This document shows, piece by piece, positions 14,069-20,833 of a stretch of 26,883 nucleotides of DNA. The notes under the pieces were generated by a model. It saw nothing but the letters and a program-made list of their open reading frames with translations, ran no database searches and was not told the origin of the DNA. The DNA comes from a virus. Both the position numbers and the translations under genes were made by a program. How positions within the stretch are numbered: position 1 is the stretch's first letter; the number at the start of each line of letters is the position of its first letter. The stretch is taken from positions 1-26,883 of IMG/VR virus record IMGVR_UViG_3300027659_000178, one strand, 5' to 3'.

Positions 14069-15367
14069 ATGATGGAGTTACTTCAGCTTTTTAATCCTAC
14101 AGATACAGTCATCATCCAAGATGACATTTCACTAACCGCAGAAGAGTTCTCAAATGCCAGCTACAAAGTTGCTGGTTATGTTGCAAAAAACTTTCCTGAC
14201 TCAAAAGTTATTGGTGTTAGATCAGATAACAGCGTTTACGGATTATTCTTAGCCTGCGGGGCGGGTCTTGCTGGCAAGCATGTCCTACCTCTGTCTACGC
14301 TTAACGATGGAACCCTCAACGACTACGCCATAAAGAACACAGGCTGCTCCGATTTCATCGGATACGGCACAGACCTAGATCATTCTGATGTCAAGAATAT
14401 TTTTAATCTTCCCGACTTTGAAACTGATGCAACCCCTGGAGACTACGTATTCTTGTCTTCTGGTTCAACAGGTAAGCCAAAGATCCATCTAAACAACCTT
14501 CTCCAGTGGGATGAGGGTGTCCCTCAAGCACGAGCAGATCTTTACTTCTCTAAAAGTATTACTAAGAGTAACAAGGCTTTTTACGCTGCTCCTGTTATGA
14601 CTGGCATCGGATCATACTTAGCATTTATGAACATTGGTTTGGTTCCTGTCTACACAGCTGGCCCACCAGCCACAGAAGCAATGCTTCACCTAATAGACAA
14701 GTACGAAATAGAAGCATCTACTGGACGTCCAGCATTGTTGGATAGATTTGCCATGTACGGGGTCACTGACTTCGGTGGTGTCAAGACACTTATCTCAGCA
14801 GGAGATTTCTTAACCGAGGACAACATAAAGTTTGTCACAGAGAAGATGAACATCCAAAATATTATTGACTGCTACAACTGCTCCGAGACTGGGATCATCG
14901 GTGTTAGAGAAGCTCTAACAGAAGATGAATTTACTTTGATGGATGATGTTGTCATCAGTGACGTAACAGATCTTGATTTTGAAGTTAAATCAATGAGTAC
15001 TGCTGGGATGATTATTGACTCAGAGGTTGTAAGAATGAGCACCAAGAGAGTTGACGATATTGTTGAGCTCAACGGTAACAAGCTAAGGCTGGTCGGAAGA
15101 TCTGTTAAAAAAGTAAAAGTAAACGGATTCTCTGTTTCACCTTCTATCATCGCAACTGCTGCCCTTCAGATAGCAGAGATCAACGACTGCATTGTCAAGG
15201 TAGACACAGAGAAAATAGACAGCTCTAACGTAATTGTGCTGAACTACACAGGCGAAAAGTGCGACGACGCTTACATCCTTGAAAACCTAAAGAAGAGACT
15301 CCCTTCGTACTCTCTACCTAAGAAAATAAACTATGTCCCTGTGGATAGCTGGGGAGTAATAAAGTGA
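14069..15367 (+). CDS. ANL-superfamily adenylate-forming enzyme (AMP-binding, acyl-CoA synthetase-like), 432 aa
   Basis: Enzymes of this superfamily activate a carboxylic acid with ATP to an acyl-adenylate and pass the acyl group to CoA, a carrier protein or another acceptor. The order of core motifs is kept: the P-loop A3 (LSSGSTGKPK, residues 129-138), an A4-like segment (AAPVMTGIGSY, 173-183), A5 (YNCSETG, 269-275), the A7/A8 hinge (VDDIVELNGNKLRLVGR, then VKVNGFSVSP, 328-358) and an A10-like end (LPSYSLPKKINYVPVDSWGV). At 432 aa it is shorter than the usual ~500-550. At A10 the position of the catalytic Lys after Gly is Val (G429-V430), with a Lys only as the last residue, so the adenylation step may be altered. 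Two adjacent ATGs open the gene, with a GAAGG site. It is locked between tail genes and coupled to the GNAT-like gene by GTGA. The substrate is unknown. Confidence 0.88.
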   Translation: MMELLQLFNPTDTVIIQDDISLTAEEFSNASYKVAGYVAKNFPDSKVIGVRSDNSVYGLFLACGAGLAGKHVLPLSTLNDGTLNDYAIKNTGCSDFIGYGTDLDHSDVKNIFNLPDFETDATPGDYVFLSSGSTGKPKIHLNNLLQWDEGVPQARADLYFSKSITKSNKAFYAAPVMTGIGSYLAFMNIGLVPVYTAGPPATEAMLHLIDKYEIEASTGRPALLDRFAMYGVTDFGGVKTLISAGDFLTEDNIKFVTEKMNIQNIIDCYNCSETGIIGVREALTEDEFTLMDDVVISDVTDLDFEVKSMSTAGMIIDSEVVRMSTKRVDDIVELNGNKLRLVGRSVKKVKVNGFSVSPSIIATAALQIAEINDCIVKVDTEKIDSSNVIVLNYTGEKCDDAYILENLKKRLPSYSLPKKINYVPVDSWGVIK

Positions 15368-15810
15368 TAGACAACATAAGATTTGTCATGCTCACAGGCG
15401 AAGACGAGCAACTCATCGGCACAAACGACGGAGCGCACGCAACCGGAGTAGCACTAAACGAGAACAACGAGTGTGTTTCAATCTCTTCGCAATACTGGAC
15501 TGAGCGTGGCAGTCTTTGCGCCAACTGCACGAGAGATTGTGCATGGGGAGGAATTGTTTGGACTCGCCCTGACTACCAGAACCAGGGAATATTTACCATG
15601 CTCTTTTTCTGGGTAAGAGAGCAAGCTGGGATTAACAAAACCTATATCTCTAAGAATGATCCATTTAATCTTCTTCTTGCAGATAAGTGGAACTTGTCTA
15701 TTCCAGACAACATTGAGAGTCTTCCAGCACTTGGTAATACCTATTCACTTTTTCTGCGTGCAGGTGAAATAGCGGACAGCGTCACGACAAGATTCCAAGC
15801 CGATGCCTAG
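15364..15810 (+). CDS. GNAT-like N-acyltransferase (148 aa)
   Basis: GNAT enzymes transfer an acyl group from acyl-CoA (or an acyl carrier) to an amine. The protein shows the central strand-helix of the fold, VWTRPDYQNQGIFTMLFFWV (residues 65-84), with Q72-N-Q-G75-I-F77 in the place of the acyl-CoA-binding Q/R-x-x-G-x-G/A loop; the last Gly/Ala is Phe. A later KTYISKNDPFNLLLADKWNL fits the C-terminal part of the fold. Unusual is a cysteine cluster C52-x2-C55-x3-C59 just before motif A. The GTG start overlaps the stop of the ANL gene (GTGA), and its own stop overlaps the next fibre gene by 8 bases. The family call rests mainly on motif A, so a non-catalytic relative is possible. Confidence 0.65.
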   Translation: MIDNIRFVMLTGEDEQLIGTNDGAHATGVALNENNECVSISSQYWTERGSLCANCTRDCAWGGIVWTRPDYQNQGIFTMLFFWVREQAGINKTYISKNDPFNLLLADKWNLSIPDNIESLPALGNTYSLFLRAGEIADSVTTRFQADA

Positions 15811-17119
15811 CCCAACCGTCTCTTATGTGTGGTTCATCGGGTCTGATGCACCCGGTGAGAGTACCGCGTGGACTGGAGACGTTACTGCCTCCGCAACAGC
15901 ATCTCTAACTGCTGCTGCAACGGTCACTAAAGACGCAACAGTGTCCCTATCAGCAACGTCAGCTATAACTTCTGCTGCTGCGATAACCAAAAATGCTGAC
16001 GCCACTCTTTCATCCACTGCAAGTATCACGTCTACTTCGACTCTCACACAGAACGCAGCAGCAGATCTCACACAAACTGCGTCTCTTACTTCTGTCGGAC
16101 AAAGACAAGCGTATGGAGTATCTGAGCAACCAATCTCACTTGCACAAAGTGCGAGTGTTAAGCGTGCCACCCACGGAGTAGCAGAGCAACCGATAACACT
16201 TGATCAGGAAGTGTTTGCTCGTATAGAAATATTTGCTACAGCTGAGCAGCCAATTTCATTGTCACAGCAAGCTTTCGCATCACTAAACGCAAGTGCGTCT
16301 GTGTCACAGACGCTAAGCCTAAGCCAAAACGCGTCTGTTTCAACTCAAAATATTTCTGTCTCTGTTGAACAGCCCATTGACTTTGTTGGCGGCGCTGCCG
16401 GGGTACGAGACACCAGCGGTATAGTTGAACAGCCTTTAACTCTTACGCAGTCCGCTGTTTCTACAGTAGCATTCGCACTGTCGTCTACGCAGCCGCTGGC
16501 TCTCATCCAAGAAGCTAGTGCAACACGCAGAACATTTGCGCAAGTAAGCCAGACAATAACCCTCGGGCAGTCATCGTCTGCCTCTACACAGGTTTATCTG
16601 TCGGCTGAGCAGCCCTTGGTCTTCACCAACGGTGCTACTGCCAGCGTAGAGATAATTGATTCTTCAGAGAACACAATTTCTCTCGGCGGATACGCGCTAG
16701 CTTCTGTGCAGATAGTCCTCACAGCAGAGCAAACACTGCTGTTCTCGCAGCAAGCTAGCGGAATCAGAGCAACGTTTGCCTCATCTGAGCAACCAATTGA
16801 TCTGTCCCAAGCTTCACCGGCACATGTTCAACTGTTTGTTCAAGCTATTCAGGCTCTTGGGTTCAGTCAGTTTATTGACTACGAAGTTACATTCTTTGCC
16901 TCTGCGAACGCGCCACTCCAGTTCTCTCAGATTGCTAATGTTCGACCTATCCTTAAGAGCGAGCTAAGGCTGTCACGCAGACCCGATGTACTAGTGATAC
17001 GCACAGAGGAACAAGGAGATGCACTAACTATCTCCTCAACGCCGCAAGATGAAGAATATGGACCCCAGTCTCGCATCGGCGACGTGGTATTATCTAAGAG
17101 AAGTTATTCTGTCGTCTAA
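15803..17119 (+). CDS. Repeat-rich tail fibre/adhesin protein (438 aa, 14 repeats of ~20 residues)
   Basis: After a short N-terminus (MPSPTVSYVWF), residues ~26-98 hold about four Ala/Thr/Ser-rich repeats of 18-20 residues (ATVTKDATVSL, AAITKNADATL, STLTQNAAADL). From ~105 to ~380 follow fourteen degenerate repeats of 20-23 residues, each starting with a form of (A/V)EQPISLSQ and then A-S-A-type strand residues, for example SEQPISLAQ, AEQPITLDQ, VEQPLTLTQ and SEQPIDLSQ. Such short strand repeats suggest a beta-solenoid shaft. A distinct charged end (LKSELRLSRRPDVLVIRTEE ... SRIGDVVLSKRSYSVV) may be the attachment domain. The gene overlaps the GNAT-like gene and closes the coupled chain. Confidence 0.75.
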   Translation: MPSPTVSYVWFIGSDAPGESTAWTGDVTASATASLTAAATVTKDATVSLSATSAITSAAAITKNADATLSSTASITSTSTLTQNAAADLTQTASLTSVGQRQAYGVSEQPISLAQSASVKRATHGVAEQPITLDQEVFARIEIFATAEQPISLSQQAFASLNASASVSQTLSLSQNASVSTQNISVSVEQPIDFVGGAAGVRDTSGIVEQPLTLTQSAVSTVAFALSSTQPLALIQEASATRRTFAQVSQTITLGQSSSASTQVYLSAEQPLVFTNGATASVEIIDSSENTISLGGYALASVQIVLTAEQTLLFSQQASGIRATFASSEQPIDLSQASPAHVQLFVQAIQALGFSQFIDYEVTFFASANAPLQFSQIANVRPILKSELRLSRRPDVLVIRTEEQGDALTISSTPQDEEYGPQSRIGDVVLSKRSYSVV

Positions 17120-17139
17120 ACCGTAAGGATGGGTCTGAA

Positions 17140-17496
17140 GTGGCAATTGCCCGACAAGACAAGACCTTCTACATCAAAGAGGGTTCTGCCCTGCCTCTCC
17201 TTACCGTCAAACTCGTTGACGCCGTTACCGGCCTCCCAGTTGACCTGACCCAGGCCGACGAAGTACGAATTAAGATCAGCGACGACGAGATGCAGATCGT
17301 TGACGCTCCTGCAGAAATCGGACCAGACCAAGACACAACCGGCGCAGGAATAGTCTCCGTAGACCCAACCCTGTTCTCAAACCAGCACGGAAGATACTTC
17401 GCGGAGTTTGATGTTTTCTGGACTGCGCAGAGATATCCGCAGACGTTTCCGCATAAAGACTATGTGTACCTCATAGTAGTGGAAGACGTAGATTAA
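17140..17496 (+). CDS. BppU N-terminal-domain-like baseplate protein (118 aa)
   Basis: The GTG start is preceded by AAGGA at a rather long distance of about 10 bases. The protein reads as one beta domain: SALPLLTVKLVDAVTGLPVD, LTQADEVRIKISDDE, GAGIVSVDPTLFSNQHGRYF and AEFDVFW. This is the layout of the N-terminal domain of baseplate upper proteins (an 'L-x-x-x-L-x-D-x-x-x-G-x-x-V-D-L-T' start and a 'G-x-Y-x-A-E-F' end), which anchor receptor-binding proteins to the baseplate. Here the domain stands alone, so it may act as an adaptor for the fibres encoded upstream. Assigned by pattern, with moderate certainty. Confidence 0.6.
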   Translation: MAIARQDKTFYIKEGSALPLLTVKLVDAVTGLPVDLTQADEVRIKISDDEMQIVDAPAEIGPDQDTTGAGIVSVDPTLFSNQHGRYFAEFDVFWTAQRYPQTFPHKDYVYLIVVEDVD

Positions 17497-17563
17497 AATA
17501 GACACTGTAAAGCCTAAGTCAAAGGAGAACTAAAACAATAAGAAGAGGGGCGGTATCGTCCAA

Positions 17564-17920
17564 ATGTTACCGAGAGACGAGGAATCTTTGGAGTTAATCT
17601 CCCGTGTAGAAGAACTGGCAAGAAGACTAGATATTAAAGAAATTAGAGATGAGGCTGAAAGTCAAGCCTTACGCACACTAATAAAAACCGAAGTTAGCTC
17701 CATGCAAAAAGATGTTGGAGCAATCATGGCTAACTCGGAAGAGTTAAAGAAATCTGTCGTCAAAAGCGTTCAAGACTTGAGTGAGCAGATAACAGAAAAC
17801 TATGTTCCTATCAACAGGTTTTCTCCGCTTGAAAAAATCTTTTGGGCGGTAGTTTTAGCCGTGCTGCTTGGACTCATCGGTGGAGCCTTAACAGTGCTAA
17901 CAAGCAGAGGAGGTGCTTGA
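17564..17920 (+). CDS. XhlA/holin-like membrane protein (118 aa)
   Basis: Residues 1-80 are charged and helical with heptad-like spacing (ELISRVEELARRLDIKEI, SVQDLSEQITENY). Residues 91-113 form one strong transmembrane helix (KIFWAVVLAVLLGLIGGALT), leaving a short basic tail. A cytoplasmic coiled coil with a C-terminal membrane anchor is typical of XhlA-type lysis proteins, which work with holins to open the membrane for the endolysin. The next gene, also a membrane protein, starts within its stop codon. No endolysin is visible in the window, so the lysis role rests on architecture and position. The ribosome site is poor (GAAGAGGGG about 13 bases upstream). Confidence 0.6.
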   Translation: MLPRDEESLELISRVEELARRLDIKEIRDEAESQALRTLIKTEVSSMQKDVGAIMANSEELKKSVVKSVQDLSEQITENYVPINRFSPLEKIFWAVVLAVLLGLIGGALTVLTSRGGA

Positions 17921-18420
17921 TGAATTATTCAACGGGGGCTCTAAAGAACGTACAGCCCCACCCTAGGATTGCAAAATTTGTGAGCTCGGTTACTTTTTAC
18001 ATCTTCTTAGTACTAGCAACAGTATTTGCTGTTTTTATTTACTTGATGATGGCCCCAGTTTCCGGAGTAACTAACACCAGTAAAGAGTTAGTTTCTAACA
18101 AAACAACCTATAAGCAAGGTGAGGTTGCGTTATTCACATCACCTGGTAAGTACTGCAACAATAACGGATACACAATTACTCTAACCAGAGACTACTCCTC
18201 AGAGCGAGGATTTGTTCGTCTTCCTATTGCAGGAGTCTACTCACCACCTGAGCCGTACTGTGAGGCTAACGTAGTATTTCCAAGTTCCATCCCTGAAGAC
18301 TTACCTCCAGGTAAATGGCAACTTATTCTTAGGATTACCTACAAGGCAAACCCAGTGCGAACAGTAACTATCACTGAGGCATCAAACTTTTTTACTGTTA
18401 GTGCATCCACGACAAACTAG
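17920..18420 (+). CDS. Membrane-anchored extracytoplasmic protein (166 aa)
   Basis: The ATG at 17920 shares a base with the preceding stop and has a strong GAGGAGG site. One transmembrane helix at residues ~20-43 (FVSSVTFYIFLVLATVFAVF) is followed by an outside domain of about 120 residues with beta character (KTTYKQGEVALFTSPGKYC ... RTVTITEASNFFTVSAS) and two cysteines that could pair. The likely topology is a signal anchor with the domain outside the cytoplasm. It pairs with the holin-like gene and could assist lysis or block superinfection; neither is shown by sequence. Confidence 0.6.
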   Translation: MNYSTGALKNVQPHPRIAKFVSSVTFYIFLVLATVFAVFIYLMMAPVSGVTNTSKELVSNKTTYKQGEVALFTSPGKYCNNNGYTITLTRDYSSERGFVRLPIAGVYSPPEPYCEANVVFPSSIPEDLPPGKWQLILRITYKANPVRTVTITEASNFFTVSASTTN

Positions 18421-18435
18421 TGATAGGGTACGGGT

Positions 18436-19014
18436 ATGTACCTTTCCAGACCCCTAACACGCAGGCGCACGCATAAAGACCGCGCTGAGCGAGTCCATTC
18501 CCCTGGTATCCCTGCAGACATCGCTGAGGGGCTCGCTGGGCTTGCAGAACAGGCTCGGAAGGTAACTAGACACACCTCGCCTCACTCGGACGCAGCGTTG
18601 GCTAGAGACCTTCTCAACGCCACTCTTGCTGCACTGTACGAGCGCAAGGTTCCCATTGAGGCTCTCGCACGGGCCGCGAGCATCAACCACCAAGCCGTCC
18701 GACGTCGTGTTGATTCCGCAAACCCGCAGGACTCCATCTTTACGCTGATTCCAGAATCCGTTGACCCCAACTCCGCGCTCGGTGGTAGCTTCCATTACCT
18801 GCTCACTCCCACCGCCGCTTCAACCGGACGCTTCAGCATCCGTGAGATCTACGGAGACCCTGAGGATGTTGGTTGCCCTGTACTGCGTACCCCAAAGCAA
18901 GCGCACGACTGGCTTGCACAGGAGAAGCCATCAAGCCTAACTCCAGTACGCACCAGCGGAGAAATTCTTTTACTCGTATTTGCGATTGATCCAGGTGATT
19001 TGAAGGATGAGTGA
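18436..19014 (+). CDS. Helix-turn-helix protein (192 aa), possible regulator or terminase small subunit
   Basis: The N-terminus is very basic (MYLSRPLTRRRTHKDRAERV). Residues ~72-92 form a helix-turn-helix pattern, VPIEALARAASINHQAVRRR, following the helix LARDLLNATLAALYERK. The C-terminal half (~100-192) is a mixed domain of unknown type. DNA binding is likely. With TerL in the window but no other recognisable small terminase subunit, that role is possible, yet the position 2 kb before the portal and far from TerL also fits a transcription factor. The stop overlaps the next mini-gene by 8 bases. Confidence 0.6.
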   Translation: MYLSRPLTRRRTHKDRAERVHSPGIPADIAEGLAGLAEQARKVTRHTSPHSDAALARDLLNATLAALYERKVPIEALARAASINHQAVRRRVDSANPQDSIFTLIPESVDPNSALGGSFHYLLTPTAASTGRFSIREIYGDPEDVGCPVLRTPKQAHDWLAQEKPSSLTPVRTSGEILLLVFAIDPGDLKDE

Positions 19015-19147
19015 CCAGAACGAAAACATCAGGGACAATGTAGAGATCGTCCAAAAGCTTCTCTCAGAAAACTTGATCTCAGGAATTATGTCCTTTGATG
19101 ATTTTCTAGAGATGATAAAAAGACCAGGAGAAGAAAAAGATGAGTGA
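19007..19147 (+). CDS. Mini-protein (46 aa), acidic, hypothetical
   Basis: An ATG at 19007 opens MSDQNENIRDNVEIVQKLLS and ends MIKRPGEEKDE. It overlaps the gene before by 8 bases and the gene after by 8 bases, and both junctions have the same sequence ATGAGTGACCA, so the three genes are probably translationally coupled. The sequence is acidic and helical (LISGIMSFDDFLEMI). Function unknown. Confidence 0.7.
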   Translation: MSDQNENIRDNVEIVQKLLSENLISGIMSFDDFLEMIKRPGEEKDE

Positions 19148-19562
19148 CCAACCAAAGCCCGCGTGGCTCACACCAGAGCGTCCACAGCCCTGGGACCCAA
19201 AGGTTGAGCCTCGTGCTCAGCTGGCCCTTGCTGTGGTGCACGACCTTTACCCTGCGCGTATCTGCGCCGAAGATACTCCTTCTCGGGAACGGTCAGTAAA
19301 GAACTGGCGTCACCGAACTCGTGTCATCATTACCCAAGATCACGCGTACTTCTTTGTTGAGTCTCCTGAGTACCCAGGAATAGCCCTACTCCACGATGCC
19401 CCCATAGTTTCTATGTCTGGATCTAAGAAAGACCAGACTGGCATCAGACTTGAGTTTGAGAACGAAGTCATTAGACTGTTCCCAGACCAGGGGTGCGGGT
19501 GTGGCTCAAGACTTAGAACAGTTCGCCCGTTCCCAAGCGCAGCAAACAAAAGCATCAGATAA
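19140..19562 (+). CDS. Hypothetical protein (140 aa)
   Basis: The ATG has a good CCAGGAGAAG site. The N-terminus is Pro/Trp-rich (MSDQPKPAWLTPERPQPWDP), the middle has strand-like segments (TRVIITQDHAYFFVESPEYP, TGIRLEFENEVIRLF), and the C-terminal part has a C-G-C-G motif (DQGCGCGSRLRTVRPF). No known family is recognised, and no membrane or signal sequence is present. It is cotranscribed with the HTH gene upstream and the dNMP kinase fusion downstream. Confidence 0.7.
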   Translation: MSDQPKPAWLTPERPQPWDPKVEPRAQLALAVVHDLYPARICAEDTPSRERSVKNWRHRTRVIITQDHAYFFVESPEYPGIALLHDAPIVSMSGSKKDQTGIRLEFENEVIRLFPDQGCGCGSRLRTVRPFPSAANKSIR

Positions 19563-19581
19563 CTAGAGACTAAGGACAGAA

Positions 19582-20469
19582 GTGACAGAGCACACCGAAC
19601 CGCTAAGCCTTTCTTTGATTTACCCCCACGGGGAGAACTTCATTGATGTAGCCGAGTATGTTCAGATGATCCACAATCATCTTGGAATATTTGCTAAGTC
19701 CGTCATTGACTGTGACTCCCCTGGGTGCGATACCCCAGACAACTTGCTCTACCAACGTCTAGCTGCTGTGTTTGATCCAGATAACTCAGACGGAGTGATC
19801 GTCTACCCTGGATGGGAAAACTGCGCGTCATCGCGCGAAGCCGTAAAGGTTGCCTACCGAGCCAGACTTCCCATCTACCGCATCGGCATGACAGATGCTG
19901 GCCCAGCACTCCTTCCTCGCGTAGAGGTAGTAGGTGTTTGCGGGTGGGCACAGTCTGGTAAAGACACTGTGGCTGGTGCGCTGGTTGAAGACTTTGGTTA
20001 CTCCAAAGCATCATTTGCAGATACTTTGCGCGACATCGTTTCGGTACTTAACCCGATCATCTCCGACACTGGGGTTCGCTACGCGGACTCAGTTAGAGAC
20101 ATTGGCTACGAAGAGACCAAGCGCGTCTACCCTGAGTCCCGCAGAGTCTTGCAAGTGCTTGGAACTGAGGGTGTTCGTGAGTTCCTTGATGAAGAAGCAT
20201 GGCCTCTGTCCCTCTACCTGAAGATCCAAGATGGAGCAAAGGTAGTTATCCCTGACGTCAGGTTTGAGAACGAGATTGACTTTGTTCGGTATTGCGGAGG
20301 AAAGGTCTGGTGGGTAAGTCGCCCTGAAGTATCCGCCCCGCCGTTTGCTCACGCGACCGAGAACTCAATTTCCCCAGACCATACGGATAACATTATCACT
20401 AATGACGGTACAGTTATTGATATTGCTCGTAAGGTTTCAGCACTGATGCGTGAGGACAGCAATGATTGA
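19582..20469 (+). CDS. DUF4406-like domain fused to dNMP kinase (295 aa, copy 2)
   Basis: The GTG start has a TAAGGA site. Residues ~10-105 resemble DUF4406-type, nucleoside 2-deoxyribosyltransferase-like proteins: YPHGENFIDVAEYVQMIHNH, then DGVIVYPGWENCASSREAVK and ARLPIYRI. Residues ~115-293 are a P-loop deoxynucleoside monophosphate kinase: Walker A G121-WAQS-G126-K127-D128-T129, then LVEDFGYSKASFADTLRD, TEGVREFLDE, VIPDVRFENEIDF and NDGT. The kinase would supply dNDPs for phage DNA synthesis, and the N-terminal part may bind or process nucleosides. It is a paralogue of the minus-strand gene at 1284-1886, which has only the kinase part. The stop overlaps the next gene. Confidence 0.85.
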   Translation: MTEHTEPLSLSLIYPHGENFIDVAEYVQMIHNHLGIFAKSVIDCDSPGCDTPDNLLYQRLAAVFDPDNSDGVIVYPGWENCASSREAVKVAYRARLPIYRIGMTDAGPALLPRVEVVGVCGWAQSGKDTVAGALVEDFGYSKASFADTLRDIVSVLNPIISDTGVRYADSVRDIGYEETKRVYPESRRVLQVLGTEGVREFLDEEAWPLSLYLKIQDGAKVVIPDVRFENEIDFVRYCGGKVWWVSRPEVSAPPFAHATENSISPDHTDNIITNDGTVIDIARKVSALMREDSND

Positions 20470-20752
20470 GACAGTTCTAGTCGTCGGACTAGCAACGTAT
20501 AGGGCCACTCGTCTAATTGTTGAGGACACTATTTTTGAACCACAGCGTGAATGGGTACTCAGCAAACTGTTCGGGTCAGGGTGGAAAGACCTGCTGGCTT
20601 ACCTGCTCACTTGCACTTACTGTATGTCCGTATGGATTGCTGCAGCCATGCTAGCCGTCTACTCACTTGTCCAGTACGGCTCATGGTTTGTAGTTTTTCT
20701 AGCAGCAGCAGCTATTCCTTCTTTAATCAGGGATTTTAGGCAAGATACCTGA
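20462..20752 (+). CDS. DUF1360-like small membrane protein (96 aa)
   Basis: The start is taken at the ATG at 20462, inside the end of the kinase gene; a longer reading from 20450 gives four more residues. The sequence ATYRATRLIVEDTIFEP, then LLTCTYCMSVWIAAAMLAVY (C51-x2-C54) and a second hydrophobic helix, matches the DUF1360 pattern of short membrane proteins with a T-C-x-x-C-x-x-x-W motif. Members are found in sporulating bacteria and in many actinophages; their function is unknown. It ends the gene run before the portal. Confidence 0.75.
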   Translation: MIETVLVVGLATYRATRLIVEDTIFEPQREWVLSKLFGSGWKDLLAYLLTCTYCMSVWIAAAMLAVYSLVQYGSWFVVFLAAAAIPSLIRDFRQDT

Positions 20753-20763
20753 TACGATATACT
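20735..20763 (+). promoter_or_regulatory. Candidate promoter ahead of the portal
   Basis: A good -10-like TATACT at 20758-20763 lies 17 bases after a weak TTTAGG (20735-20740), overlapping the end of the DUF1360-like gene. The 81-base gap to the portal start is the longest in this part of the window, which fits a new transcript for head genes. The -35 match is poor. Confidence 0.35.
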
Positions 20764-20833
20764 GTACGTAAATCTTTAACACCCCTATGTCAAAAGTCAT
20801 CGCCATCCATGAAGCGACTGAAAGGGCTGATCT

